Notes under the pieces: model-generated
The model's database searches: none
Told to the model about the DNA's origin: nothing
The model's input: only the letters and a program-made list of their open reading frames with translations
Program-made: the position numbers and the translations under genes
In this document: one piece after another, positions 1 to 12,478 of the stretch
Layout: every line of letters begins with the position of its first letter
How positions within the stretch are numbered: the stretch's first letter is position 1
DNA from: Jaltomata sinuosa
Taxonomy: Eukaryota; Streptophyta; Magnoliopsida; Solanales; Solanaceae
NCBI GenBank assembly: GCA_003996215.1
Contig: QJPP01002912.1
Span: 698,792 to 762,791 of the forward strand
Direction of reading: 5' to 3'
Length of the DNA stretch: 64,000 nt

Positions 1-1180
1 TCGTTTGCCGAGGATTTGAAAGCTTGTTTAATTGATTCCTCCAGAGTCACTGTTTATGTGGGGTTCTAGTGTTGGTTAGACTCGGCCAGTATGGACTAGA
101 AGTTCGTTAGGATATATGCTTCGAAGTGGTTGGTTGTTTGCAGAACCAGTAGAGCGGTTGATTCGAGCCAAAGGAATGAATTGAAAGTATATGCAAATAT
201 TTCTATGGCTAGATGGTAACTTTGAACCCAGTCACCTTTTTCCTTTGCCTTCGGGGTGTTTGGACTTGATATTCGTGGCATGGTGGACTTTTTCCTGAGG
301 TGAGATTCATAAGGCAATTTTACATTCAAATGGTGTTCGAGTGTTCGGAGTAGCAGCAGTGTTTTCTAGAGTTGGGAGCTTGGCTCATGGTTACATACTT
401 CGTGATAGGCTTACCAAACTTCTTGCAGGATCGTGGTTTTGGTTTGGGTCTTTTGGAAAGGTTGCCCTAGTTCATTCACTTTCAGTTGATTCAGACCTGG
501 CACAGTTCAGTTAGCAAGTTCGATGTTAGCAAAAGTGTTCGTTCGTTGGTTGATGGTCAGTTAGGGCATGTAAGTTTAGTTTTCAATGATATGTTATGGG
601 TTGTTATCTTGGATGGCTAAGGCTAGTAGCCTATATCTTGGCTTGAAGTGAGTTTGAATAAAATGGGTGACTTCGTTCATGGTAAAGTATAAGTAGGAAC
701 TATGGATCTCCAGTGTGTTAGTTGATGTTTCGAGGGTGGTTTGGGTGTTCGACTTGTATACAACTTCCGGTTTATGGTGCTAAAGGATTCAGTTTAGAAA
801 AAAAAAAGGGTTTTGTGGAACAACGGGTTCATGAGTTAGAGTTTTGGGTTGATGGATTTTCTGGTAAACTTGGTATGGTTTTGAGGATTCGAGTTATGTG
901 TGTTGATAGCCTTGGTTCTCTGGTTTCGGTGTTGTGTAGGTGTTTTTCGGTTAAGATTCTCGAGGTTCAGTTTGGGTTGGCAGATCTTTGGAGGTTGAAA
1001 TCTAGCTTGGCTAGTAAGAAATTAAGGCTTGTTTCTGTTCTGTTGGGTGTCGCGCGGTCGTGGAGGTTACCCGAGTTGTCCGAGAGAGTAGTGTGGGCGT
1101 GGTATCTTCTATTATTAAATCTCTGGTATTTTCTTCCTTTCTTGACTTTCGGGGATGAAAGTCTTTTTAGTAGTGGATGA
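1..1180 (+). mobile_element. E1: 3' internal tail of a Ty3/gypsy element
   Basis: This stretch lies directly upstream of the E1 LTR and has no recognisable protein. The longest open frame (722-1180, 152 codons) matches no family I know and is probably chance. The last ~35 bases, a 'cggggatgaaag' motif followed by 'agtagtggatga', resemble the conserved segment that Solanaceae gypsy elements carry just before the 3' LTR; the better kept E4 version reads 'ggggacgaatg' followed by a G-rich polypurine tract. The tract is decayed here. I infer the spacer between pol and the 3' LTR, with pol lying off the left edge. Confidence 0.5.
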
Positions 1181-4100
1181 TGTAATGACCCTTCCAGTCA
1201 TTTACACATTTTCGCCTTTCTTGTACCATTAGAGCTTACTTGTAGCGGCCCAAGTCATTTATGGCTTGTCGGAACCGGTAGTTCGGTGCCCGGGCCGTTT
1301 GTTTGGTCTTTATGGCCTTTCCTCATTTTAGAGCTTCAACTTTGGAAATCGTTGACTTCCGTCAACATTCTTGGTAATACCAAAGAATTAAACCAAGGTT
1401 ATAGGTCAAAGGAATCCCTTACTCAAAAGTTTGAGTTAAAGAAATGCCTCGTGTAACACCTTGCCTGTTTGGAAGGTTTAAAGTAACCCGTGCCTTTGGG
1501 GTGAGACTAATAGTGTCTAATATACTAAGAAGGATGTGTTATGAGCTATTATAATTGAAAAATGGTCGTATAATAAGTTTTGAAGTCAAGCAAGTTGTGA
1601 AACAAAAGTCAGAAAAAGTTATTGTAAATTCCTTTAAGGAATTCTCTTCAAATTTGGATTAAATATCTTGGGGTATTTCTCCCTATCTATAAAGAGTTAG
1701 TGGGCCCCGAATAAACCAAATCGAAGGTCTACGAGTCTAGTTTCCAACTCACTAAACCGTTTGTCCATACAACTTCAGAATAGAGAGATATTCACATTTT
1801 TGTAAGACTGCACAAGCAGACACGTCAAGGTGGGGCCCACATCCTAAGTCGGTTTAGCTAGATAAAAGCTGATTTCCCTTCGTTTTAACTCATTATTTTG
1901 ACCCAAAATGCACTGAAAATCAGAGGGAAAGTCCTTAAATAATCCATGGACTTTGATCCTTTCAATTCGGAAGTTTAACGGAAATTACTCTACGTCGCGA
2001 GCTCGTCATTTTTGTGTAGTTTGTCCCGTCGATTTCATGGCGTATATTCGTGGGTGTTGATGCAGCGAGCTAGCAAGTTTTTTCTGAGTATTTGGTAGCA
2101 GCTATGGAGTTATTTTGGAGAGCCTTGTCGATTCTAGCAATTATTCCATTACCTTGGTTGGTCAGGCTTCATAGAGACGCCTTTGGGACTTCAGTTGAAA
2201 GTGTTTTTGTGATTTGGAGCTTTCCGGAGCAGTTTGAGCCTGGACGAAGCCGTTCCCACAGCTAGTCATCGGATGACAGGTAGGTTATGGCTTTCCCTAC
2301 CTAGACTCTGCGTATATAGGCTATAACTGCATTAATTAACATCCTTGGGTGGGTTATTATAGGTTGGTACCCCAGACCTTGTCCGCCTTGTTCGTCTGCT
2401 ATTTCATGCTTTGTTTGTAGTATTTGCGTAGTATTGTATATTACCCTTGTGGTCCTATGTGGCCTTGTATTGACTCTGGAACATAGATGGTGTGTTATTT
2501 GGGGAATGTCCGCGAGACCCAGACATAGAGATGATCCGTTTAGGCTGGTTATGTCTGTTGAGTAGCTGTTGGGCCTGTGCAGGGCTAATAGGAGTTGTTG
2601 TGAGCCGTTGGGCTACTTTTATATTTGTGTGAGAGTATATCATCCATGAAAAAGATTTTCCCCTGCATGTTTTACTACAGTTTTGGCTGCGAGCCACTAC
2701 CGATAGTTTTTCCTAAATCTGCATGGCCCCGGGGGCCCATTTTTGGTACTGTTGATGATAGAAAAGGGGATTTTTGGATATTTTTGCACTGATTTTATTA
2801 CCGGTATTAGTCTCTGTCGGGAAGATCACCAGACTTGATTTTACTACTGATACTAGTCTCTGCGAGGAAGAGCACCAAAATTGATTTTATAACTGATACT
2901 AGTATCTGCGGGGCGGAGCACTAGACTTTATTTACTACAGTTTTAGACTCGGTTATGCCCGGGCACCCTTGGAGGAGTTTTTGATGCATTTTCTACTACT
3001 TTAGTCCTGGACGGGGTCTGGGCATGCATATTCGAGACTGGGTCTCTATCTTGATCCCGGACTTGCTTTCGGATAACATATCTTGATACTGAGATTTAGT
3101 ATGGGGTCGGGGACCTCCATGGACCTTGTCGCTCCGGGCCTGGGGCTTCAGGCTGCGTGTGCCGTAGGGAAGGGTATACGGTGGAGTAGAGGTATACAGG
3201 CTGAGTCCTTCCATGGAACCTCCCTGCTGGGCCCGATTGGCACTGGAGGAGGTACATACAGAGGTTCTATTTCACACATCATATCATATCATGCATTGGA
3301 TTCCACCCTTGGTTGCTGTATGTTCAGTGTATGCTCTGGTAGTATGGGATGCCCGAGGGTTTTCTTTCACTTGATTGTGTTCCTCGGTTGTATGGGAGGT
3401 CGTTAGGACTATATGTAGACTATATTTACTCCTGTCTCTATTTAGAGCTTGTCTTGGCACTCGGTTAGTGAAGGATTAGCGATGGTTAACCTGTTGAGGT
3501 TTCGGTTATGGGATGTCTGATTATTGTGAGGGCTAGGGAGTCCTATCTTACTGAGGCACTTTTGTGTGGCCTTTTGAGCAGTGTGTGAGATTCTGGTGGG
3601 AAGCTGAGAGGTATCTCTCGATTATTGTGGTCTAGTTATTTCATCCTAGGGTGGTACTTGTGAGGTGATTCCCTGGTTATGCTATCATGTGATTTGATTG
3701 GTGTTATGATTTCCTTATACTTGTTGATTCCATTTTGAGTATGTTAGACTGCTCTCCGTCTTTTCCTTTTACTTGAGGTTACCGGTATACCGCCATTTTC
3801 TCAACTCTCTCTCTACTTACTTATATTGTTGTACAAGGACTCCAGGTGCGTTCTTCTTTCCTTCACCTGTGATTCTCTGTAATTATATTTTATGTGCTAG
3901 CATATTTTACTTGTAGCTTTTAGTTGTATATTCTCTGTGCTAGCTCCTTGTGCCTTCTTTATTGCTTCAGTGTCTAATTTCTTGCCATCTGTTACTTACT
4001 GTTTTTATTTCTTATATGCGCTCAGTCGGCCGATGATACCTATGAGTACCCGTTGTTTTGGTTCTCATACTACACTTCTGTACTTTTTGGTGTAGATATT

Positions 4101-4516
4101 AGCTGAGCTTTAGCCGTTGATCACGTTGGAGACTCGTGCAGCTTTTGGATCTTTGAGACTAGGGTGAGCGCCTGACGATCGGGGCTTGTCTACATCTCAT
4201 CTGTTGTACTATTTCTCCTTGTACTTTCGGAGGAAAATTTGTATTGTATTTTGTTACTTCTAGCACTTGTATTCTATTAGAAGCTTCTGTACTATAGATG
4301 CCAAGTCTTGGGGTTGGTGTAGTTTCCTTTATATATTTATATTCGAGTTTTGCTTTCGTTTTTTCTACCTTTACATTCTTCCTACGCTTATTGTTGCGTG
4401 CTGGTGCATTTTGGTTAGGTAGTAGCCCATTACTAACCGTTCTGGGCTACGGGAATTGATTTTCCTACTGGGGGGTTGTAGGTGCTATCATGACCTGAGA
4501 AATCGGGGTCGTGACA
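1181..4516 (+). repeat. E1 3' LTR (gypsy type, 3.3 kb)
   Basis: The repeat begins TGTAATGACC and ends GGTCGTGACA, the usual TG...CA ends. Positions 1381-1760 are clearly related, in reverse orientation, to 22540-22930 in the E4 LTR, sharing the block around 'gtgtaacacct', 'gtgagacta' and 'gtctacgagtctagtttc'. The two are therefore diverged members of one LTR lineage. No partner LTR is inside the window. The sequence after the end does not repeat the five bases before the start, as expected when only the 3' LTR is present. Confidence 0.72.
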
Positions 4517-5463
4517 CTTGAGTGGCTGGGTTAGTGTGTTTAAGTGCTATGGTGGGTTTTATATAAATCGGGGTTTCATGTTAAGTGTCATAGATGATGT
4601 CCTAGGGATCCTTGGGTGAGATGAATTACTTGCAAGAAGACATAGATATATATGGTCTGCTTACTTGTGAAATTGGACCTGATTTATATGGTTGTTGAAT
4701 TAGGGTTATTGACTTAGTGTCTTGAGTGAGAGTGATAAGCCGGCTGATAGTGATATCTGGGCTAGTTGATAACAGGGCTGACAATGGTTAGGTGTCTCTC
4801 TTGATTGTCAAGATGGGTAGGCTTGGAGAGTCTAAGGTTCTTAGGATTTCAAGGTTAGGAGAGTGGGGTGTATTCTATAATGCCTGAGTTGGCAGGAGGT
4901 TAAGGAGAGGAAGTTGGGGGGTGAGTGCATAGGACTAACAAGTAGCATGTCTGGGTAGTAAGAGTTGTTGGTAAAAGACCCCTGACCGTATAACTCTCCA
5001 GCTGTATGCATTTTTTCTGGATATTTACATGATATTATGTGGTGGATTCGGGTCGATTAATGATGCCTACCAGTATGTGTTGTTCGTACTGATACTACTC
5101 TTGCTATACCTTTTTGGGTATAGTCTGATTGCAGGATTAGTTAATGTTTCTCAGGTGACGAGGATGGCAATCTACTGCAGCTTCTACTCATCTCTTCCTA
5201 TGATGGGAGTTGTGTCTTATTTCTTTTTCATTTCTCTTAGTAGCTTTTATACTTGTTTAGACTAGTTTCGAGGGAGGGTTTCCTGTTTATTTTAAAATGG
5301 GTTTCATTGTATTAAAAGATATGAGACTGGTTTTATTTTCATAAAGGCTAATTTTATGTTTTCTTATTGAATTCCGCATACCTGCTTTAATCGAGTGGTA
5401 AAGGTTATCCTACCTAGGTAATTTAGAGTAGGTATCTGCACGATCTAGTAGTGGGTTGTGACA
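4517..5463 (+). repeat. E2: 3' portion of an E5-family LTR
   Basis: From about 5035 to the end this segment is a diverged copy, in the opposite orientation, of the left end of the E5 LTRs (27666-28140 and 33368-33830). Shared landmarks are 'ggattcgggtcga', 'ctactcttgctatacc', 'tttagactag' and the terminal 'gggttgtgaca'. Its own beginning is missing because the E1 LTR abuts it. I infer that an E5-like element inserted into the LINE that resumes at 5464, and that E1 later landed in this LTR. Confidence 0.65.
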
Positions 5464-5530
5464 CGAGTTGAAACACACTCTTAGGGAAGGCAACACACTG
5501 GCTGAATTTTTTGTTGATATGTCTGTTAAT
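5464..5530 (+). pseudogene. LINE reverse transcriptase RNase H tail, part 1
   Basis: Positions 5465-5530 read as 22 open codons that include REGNTLAEFF. This is the conserved REGN.LAD.LA-type motif near the C-terminus of the RNase H-like domain in plant L1-type LINE proteins. The frame is cut at 5530 by the E3 insertion and resumes in the same frame after 18610. The upstream LINE is cut off by the E2 LTR. Only a short piece of the ~1,300-residue family protein is visible, so it is dead. Family assignment rests on this motif and on the matching second half. Confidence 0.7.
5526..5530. repeat. Target site duplication of E3, left copy
   Basis: The five bases TTAAT directly precede the E3 terminus and recur at 18611-18615 directly after the other terminus. 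Removing E3 and one copy restores a continuous LINE frame, which independently confirms both boundaries. Confidence 0.9.
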
Positions 5531-8171
5531 TGTCATACCCCTTTTTTACACCCCGCTAAGAGAGTTGTTTTGAAAAAGGTTTTTTTCAATTAAAGTGACA
5601 TTTTGAGAAGAGATTATTTATTTCAACAGAGTCGCCACTTGGAATTGAGTTTTGGTGTTCCAAGTCACCTTTTGAATCCCTAATCAAAATGTAGTTGACT
5701 CTTTATTGGTCTGCGAATTAGAAATCCGGATAAGGAATTCTGTTGACCGAAAAAAAGGTGTGAGGCACCCCTCGAGTCCCGTGATTCTAGCACGGTCGCT
5801 TCATTAACTTATAAATGGCTTAGATTAATCTTTTGGATTATGTTTATTAGCTTAACAAACTGCTTATTTATCGCCTTTTGATTTATTTTAAAACTGATTT
5901 AAACTATTTTATTTTATTAATGTGTGGCTTACCGGTAGCAGTGCTTTCCAGTCTTACCACGGATTTTGATATGTTTCTCACGCCTTTGGAGGCATTTATG
6001 GATCGTTCTCATAGCCCCGAGTCTTAATAAGCATCTAGCGTACTTAAAGTTTATCCGTCCCAATTAATCGGCTTTGAAATGGTAAGTTAATTTTAGTAAA
6101 TTAAATTATCGGTAGCATTGCTTTTCGATTTTATAATTAATTATTATTTATAAATTTCTTTGGGTTAAGAATCTAAACTCAATCTTCTCTAAGTAATTTT
6201 CCTTTTTGACAGTGATGTTGGAGCTAATTTACAATCCAACTCATTTTTTTCATACGTCATTAATTAATTAGACCTTAAGCTTTGTTCTAGGCCTAATTCT
6301 CTACAAGTTTAAAAGGTACTCCTCGGCTCGATCGAAGCAATGACAAAATACATACAACTTAAACAATAATAATTCCCTTTATGCAAATATGATATTACTA
6401 TACAAATAACAATGATAACTTGTAATTAAAAACAAAAACTCTAAAAAAAATATAATAACAATGATCAGTTTATATAAGTCAAGAAAAATATGCCGAACAA
6501 CATTCACATTAAAATATAATGCCTGACTACATATTTTAAAGATTTATTAATTTTTGTTCTTTTCATGCTAAAACAATATATATAAAATTAAAAAAAATTA
6601 ACTTAAACCCATATGCAGGTCCGAATATTATAGATGAGATCGATATTCTTAAGTAACATATTTAAATAGGAAAATAGTAGTTAATGTTTGTTGAACTAAA
6701 CAGTGATGAGAAAAAAAAATGTACTGAACTAAAATAAGTTACAAAATCCCCAAACTGATTTTAACTTCTTTTAAAATAAATCTAAAACATACACTTTTCA
6801 TACAAGTGTTGCACATGTTATATCATTTTAGACATTATTAATAATATGGACACCTAACATCTTCTTTTTTTTTAGTAATTAAGATGAAAAGATCTACTAA
6901 CTGTAACTTATTTTTAGAACAATATTCTACATAATAAGTTTTTGTTACTAACTAAATTCGTCATTTCAGCCTATTAATCTAAACATGTATCATCATCAAA
7001 ATATCAAAATATTTTTATCTCGGACAACTTAAACATGTTATAAATTGTGGCCTATTATAAGAATTTTACACTAAATTTAACGATACAAAAAGAATCCGAA
7101 CATACTTCATATTATCACATCAAAGAATATTAACAGATTGAACACATATAAAATTTGAACAACTTCATAATAAAAAAAATCATGTAAATAATCAATTTCA
7201 CATGTTAATCAAATACATGAAAACGTTTATAAAACTTTGTTCACATTTCGATTCACAATATTAAAGCTACAAAAATAAAGAAAAAGAACTTAGCGAGAAC
7301 TTGTTTTATGGACGAAAGAAAATAAAAGAAAGAACCAAAAACTCCGAACAAAAATCGCACTCCAACTCATGAATTTGGAAATGCTCGCTGTTTTCTTTTT
7401 CTTTTTCTGACTTTTCCTCTCTTTTCCTTTTCTGTCTTTTCCCTTTCTTTTTTTCTCTCTCTCTCTCTTCTTTTCTTACTTCTGTTCTTCTCTTTTTGTT
7501 TCTTTTTCCGTGTTCTCTCTGTGTTGTCGTTGTTTTTCTTTTTTTTTTACCGTGTGTGTGTTACTATATATAGAGGTATGGATTGTTGTGTGTGAGTGTA
7601 TCACAGATTGTAGGAGTGGAGGGAGTACGTGGGGTGAATGGGTTAGTGGGAGGTTGGGAAGTTTGGGGGGTTAGAAGTTTTCTTCTTTCTTTTTTTTAAA
7701 ATAATAATAATAATAATTCAGAATAATTTATATATAATAGTATTATATAAAATAGTATATATAATAGCATATATAAAAAAGTATATACAAAATAGTATAT
7801 ATACAACAATGTATAAAAAGTAGTATATATAAACTAGTATATATATAATAGTACATATAAAAATGTATATATAAAAATAGTAACTAATTATTTAGACTAA
7901 CAAAAATATATATTAAAAATAAAATGTAACTAAGAAAATATTATTACTAGCTTATTTATTAAAATCTATATTAAAAGAAAAATACATTTTCAAAAGCAGA
8001 TAAAAACAAACGTATCATAAAACTGTGACACTATTATTTTATTTTCCAAATCTTTTAAAATAAACTTGTTAAATATAGGTTAAAATAAAAATATCTAATT
8101 AAATTCAAAAAGAAATATTTAATAATAAAAAGTGTAATACTTTAGGTTCGGTCAAAAAATAGGTGTTCATA
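5531..8171 (-). repeat. E3 LTR A (3' LTR)
   Basis: This 2.64-kb repeat closely matches LTR C from about 5751 to the end, and LTR B over its first ~430 bases. Its left part holds 'agtcgccacttgg' and 'cacccctcgagtcccgtg'. The middle is AT-rich, and 7390-7540 is a C/T-rich tract. The inner end reads GGTGTTCATA where LTR C reads GGTGTTCACA, a single transition. A TATA-like core (7564-7573, minus) lies about 0.6 kb from the LTR start as transcribed. Confidence 0.82.
7564..7573 (-). promoter_or_regulatory. TATA box of E3 LTR A
   Basis: CTATATATAG is followed on the minus strand by 'taacacacacacgg' and a long A/G-rich leader. The same arrangement occurs at 18013-18022 in LTR C and, weakened to an AATATATAG core, at 12253-12262 in LTR B. 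Conservation among otherwise diverging AT-rich LTRs supports a core promoter. The motif is palindromic, so strand is inferred from element orientation. Confidence 0.5.
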
Positions 8172-8190
8172 GAATGCCCCTCTTTACTTG
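8172..8190 (-). promoter_or_regulatory. Polypurine tract of E3
   Basis: On the minus strand this reads CAAGTAAAGAGGGGCATTC and directly precedes the LTR start. A purine run of this kind primes plus-strand DNA synthesis in LTR retrotransposons. It fixes the orientation of E3. Confidence 0.68.
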
Positions 8191-9020
8191 AAAACATGAA
8201 GAGTTTTCAGGCAAAGAAGTGAACGACATGACTAATTTTGACTGAACTATTTATTTAAAATACGAAAAGAAATAAAAAGAAAGAAGTGTGACTGAGCCCT
8301 AGCTTTGGGCAGCCTACATATCTCAGGTTATAAGAGAATCAGGTCACGTGAAGTTCAAGTGATTTGAGGGAATGAAAATTGAGTTGGAGAGTCGAGTGAG
8401 GCTTCGTCGAGGTTCCGGTTCGTTGCTCCTGTTATTACAAAAGAAGAAGAAAAAAATGAAACTAGAATGGAAAAATACAAGATCCTATCAACTCTACTTG
8501 TCTTCACTCTCTTTCTTCAGATGTTCTCCTTTTGGATCTTCAGTTATCACCTCACCTTCTGTCGGGTGGGTACCTTGATCTCAAAATTTAATCTTGAAGT
8601 TAGGATTTAAGACTTGAACTTGCAACTTGGATTGAGTCGCTGACGCTCCTCTCAAGTATCGTTCGTAGAATATTCTTGGATGCTTGTTTTCTTGATCAGA
8701 AGCTAAGAAGATGACTCTTGAGACGTTGGATCGCTATATGTGTCAAAGCTGACTCTAACTGTCCTCGAGATTGAACATGTCTTTTCTAATCAAATAAGGA
8801 ATTTCATTCTTGAACATCAAACATGTGCTTTGTGAAAAAAAAAACTGCAAGCAATCAAAGACAAACAAAAACACGAACAAATTTTTTTGTGCCAGTTTGC
8901 ACTAGAAAAATTTTGTGAGTTATTAGTAAAGCTATAACTAACTACTCTAACAGTAAGGACAACAATGGTAGAAATTTACGATAAGTATGAAATAAAATAA
9001 GATTCTTGTTTTCAATAATG
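8172..9020 (-). mobile_element. E3 internal region a, part next to LTR A
   Basis: This is non-coding. Positions 8261-9020 are repeated with few changes at 12479-13230 in internal region b, including 'gagttggagagtcgagtgagg' -type sequence and 'tgccccagtttgcactag' or its variant. A ~75-bp module (8290-8357) with 'agcctacatatctc' and 'agaatcaggtcacgtg' recurs at 12511-12572 and, more diverged, at 14671-14744 and 15964-16034. The open frames 8372-8578 and 12588-12794 are copies of one another. Their translation resembles nothing I know. Confidence 0.6.
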
Positions 9021-9021
9021 T

Positions 9022-9760
9022 AACCAGGGGAGGTCGTACCCTGTGACGTCATAAAGATGAAATAATGAATCTTTTGACCTAAATGCAACCAAGAAATATC
9101 GTATCTTGTGAAGACATGAAAAAGAAAAATAGAGATTTTAGTGCCCTAAAAATGCAACCAGGGAATGTCGTACCCTGTGAAGTCATGAAAGAGAATAGGG
9201 GTTTAGTGCCCTTAAAAATGCAATCAGGGAATGTCGTACCCTGTGAAGTCATGAAAGAAAATAGGAATTTAGTGCCCTAAAAATGCAACCAGGGAATGTC
9301 GTACCCTATGAAGTCATGAAAGAGAATAGTAGTTTAGTGCCCTAAAAATGCAACCAGGGAATGTCATACCCTGTGAAGTCATGAAAGAGAATAGGGGTTT
9401 TAGTGTTCTAGAAATGCAACTAGGGAATGTCGTACCCTGTGAAGTCATGAAAGAGAATAGGGGTTTAGTGCCCTAAAAATGCAACCAGAGAATGTCGTAC
9501 CCTGTAAAGTCATGAAAGAAAAATAGGGGTTTTAGTGTCCTAGTAATACAACCAGGGAATGTCGTACCCTGTGAAGTCATGAAAGAAAATAGGGATTTTG
9601 TGCCCTAAAAATGTAACCAGGGAATGTTATACCTTGTGAAGTCAATGAAAGAAAATAGGGATTTTGTGCCCTAAAAATGCAACCAGGAAATATTGTACCC
9701 TGTGAAGTCAATGAAAGAAAATAGGGATTTTGTGTCCTAAAAATGCAACCAGGAAAATGA
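9022..9760 (-). repeat. Tandem array 1 of ~65-bp repeats (about 11.5 units)
   Basis: Units of 64-67 bp follow one another without spacers. Each has 'gcaaccagggaatgtcgtac' at its head, then 'cctgtgaagtcatgaaa' and 'tagtgccctaaaaat'. Head positions include 9152, 9218, 9283, 9348, 9414, 9480, 9547, 9611 and 9678, with a partial last unit at 9744. Open frames over parts of the array exist only where consecutive units happen to keep phase. Most units are 65 bp, not a multiple of three, which argues against coding. Position near the polypurine tract fits the 3' untranslated part of the element. Confidence 0.88.
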
Positions 9761-10325
9761 CATGATTATTAGAGAAAATGAAGATTGAAGAACTTCACTT
9801 TGCGGCAATCATTTTTCCGCAAATTACATCTCAAAATTACTTTATTCCTGTTTAAACAAAGAAAAATTTGTAAGTTCAAAATGCTGGTTGATTTGTGGCC
9901 TTGATACCCTGTAAAGATTATCTTTAAGCTCTCCCAACGTCTACACAATTGACTCGAATGATTATTGAATAGATTGCTTTGAAGCCTTGAACCTTCGTCT
10001 TTCAAACTCTCATCCCAACTATTTTGGTCCAATACCTTTTGGGTATGTGTGTAACCAACCATATTTCTAAATCACATTCTTGATTTGGCGATCTTCCAAC
10101 TTAGTGTCTCAAAATAATATCTTGCTTTTCGAGCATTACATTTAGCAGGGTCTATCACAAATAGTTTTTTGCTGAATGTGGTGCACGCCCACTAATCTTT
10201 GCTCTGTACCACTAAAAAATCGTATTCAATTTTACAGCTTTTCCTTTGCTTTTGCATTTGATGTGAGATTATACTGAAATCGACTCAAATAATATACTAG
10301 GGACAAAGACAAAAGAAAAATGAGC
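9761..10325 (-). mobile_element. E3 internal spacer between array 1 and LTR B
   Basis: No gene is supported. The minus-strand open frame at 9769-10062 (97 codons) has no recognisable motif. The stretch ends in an A/G-rich run (10298-10324, 'gggacaaagacaaaag' and on) immediately before LTR B. This could be chance or a relic of a priming site. Confidence 0.45.
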
Positions 10326-12478
10326 TGTCACACCCCTTTTTTCACCCCCGCTAAGAGAGTTGTTTTGAAAAAGGTTTTTTTCAATTAAAGTGACATTTTG
10401 AAAAGGTATTATTTATTTTAACAGGGTCGCCACTTGAAAATGAGTTTTGGTGTTCCAAGTCACCTTTTGAATCCCTAATCAAAAGGAAGTTGACTCTTTA
10501 TTGGTCTGCGAATTAGAAATCCGGGTAAGGAATTCTGTTGACCGAGGGCAAGGTGTGAGGCACCCCTCGAGTCCCGTGGTTCTAGCACGGTCGCTTCATT
10601 GACGTATAAATGGCTTAGATTAGTCTTTTAGATGTGTTATGTTTATTAGCTTAACAAAAACTACTTATTTCTCGCCTTTTTGATTCATTTTAAAACTGAT
10701 TTAAACCATTTTATTTATATTAATGTGTGGCTTACCGGTAGCAGTGCTTTCCAGTCTTACCACGAATTATGATATGTTTCTCACGCCTTTGGAGGACTTT
10801 ATGGATCGTCCCCATATTCCCCGAGTCTTTATAAGCATCTAGCGTACTTAAAATCTATCCGTCCTAATTAACTCGGCTTTGAAATGGTAAGTTACTTTTA
10901 GTAAATTAAATTATCGATAGCAATGCTTTCCGATTTTATAATTAATTATTACTTATAATAACCTTTAACATTCTATTATTATCATTTACGATAATGTCAG
11001 ATTGTAAGAAATATAATCTAATGGCAATAAGTACTTAATTTTTTTATTATTTAAAACTTAAACAAATTAACCTCTAAATTATTTAAACCTTTGAAGAGAA
11101 AGATAAAAAAATAAAAAAAAACAAGACATGCATTTTGTATTAGAACTAGAAAATATCAGGGAAGAATTGTGAAAACGTTCTTCCTCATTTAATTACCTAA
11201 ACCCATTAATGCTGATTCATAATGTTTAAATCAACTCTTATCCAATTAATTTCATTTTTTGACTGTACTAACAAGGTAATAAACAATTGAATTTTGGATC
11301 AACTAATTCTAACATTATCTAATTAAGGCCAATGATGATTCTTAATTTAAACAACCAATTATTATAGAAAAAAATGCACATTTTTTACAATCTATTTTTT
11401 TTTTTATAAATAAAATAAATAAATAAAAAATAAAATAAAAAATATAATCTTCATAGTCGAGTATTAATCAATAAGAAGAACAGATTTATATTAAAACCAA
11501 AAGTGCAACTGGAAAATTTTAAACTAATCATGATTTTTAGCCATATTTCTTTCATTTAAATTAATTCATAATCAAAAAAACACAACAACCCATTTCCGAT
11601 TAAATTCTTAAAGGCAAAATCCCCTTATATTCCATTTTTAACATCATGTACCCAGTTAAAACACTATCACTAACACATTAATTCAAATTAACAGTTATAT
11701 GAATACACAAATACAAAATATGTTGAAATCAATAGCATCCACAAATGATCCAAATAAATTAAAAGGACAAGATATATTCATCGGCATAATCCCTTTTTCT
11801 TAACAATCATCTTAATCAATCAAATCTAGGCACAAATATATTAGTGTTCGGAGAACTAAATATACAACTCACGATAAAAATTTCATGCAAATAATCAACT
11901 CTACATATTAAACAAATACATGAAAATATTTATATAACTTTGTTCACATTTCTATTCACAATATTAAAGCTATAAAAAATAAAAGGAAAGGAACTTAGTA
12001 AGAAACTGTTTGATGAATGAATGAAAATAAAACAAGAATCTCGTCACCGGAAACTCGAACGAAACCCGAACTCCAACTCACGAACTTTAAAAATGCTCTC
12101 TGTTTTCTTTCTTTTCTCCCTTTCCTCTCATAGTACTTTTTTCTGTCTTTTTGCTCTCTATTTTTTGTCTTCTCTTTTACTGTCTTCTCTTTTCTTCTTT
12201 TTTCGTTTCTTTTTGTTGTTGTTGTCTCCCCCTCCTGTTCGTGTGTGTGTGTTAGAATATATAGAGGTAAATGGTGTGTGCATGTTGGCAGATTAGTGTG
12301 TGTGTGTGAGTACGTGGGGAGTGAATTGGGGGAGATGGGAAGAGGGAGTTAGGGTGGTTTAGGTTAGTGGGGGTGGTTTTGGGTAGTTTTAAGAATTTTA
12401 TTTTTACTTTTTTTTTTATTGTTATATATATAATATTTCATATATACATATTTTATATATATTATTATATATATACTG
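10326..12478 (-). repeat. E3 LTR B (internal third LTR, 3' end lost)
   Basis: It starts TGTCACACCCC like LTR A and matches it closely to about 10950 ('gtgtggcttaccggtagcagtg', 'ggatcgtccccatat' and similar blocks). It then diverges strongly through an AT-rich middle and matches again weakly in the C/T-rich tract (12100-12230) and around the TATA-like site. The terminal ~'ttaggtgttcaca' segment is missing, and the LTR runs through an AT repeat straight into internal region b at about 12479. It is more distant from A and C than these are from each other, so it derives from another member of the family. Confidence 0.68.

Noticed and set aside
722..1180. 152-codon open frame left of the E1 LTR
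   Set aside because: No motif, odd composition (Leu/Val/Trp/Ser from GT-rich DNA), and it ends exactly at the LTR boundary. Probably chance.
7700..7870. AT-rich 'tatatataaaatagtatata' block as an origin or matrix-attachment site
   Set aside because: It recurs in LTR C at the same place and is simply low-complexity LTR sequence; nothing supports a special role.
12021..12296. Leu/Phe/Ser-rich ORF that looks like a membrane protein
   Set aside because: It translates the C/T-rich tract of LTR B; similar tracts in LTRs A and C give different frames.
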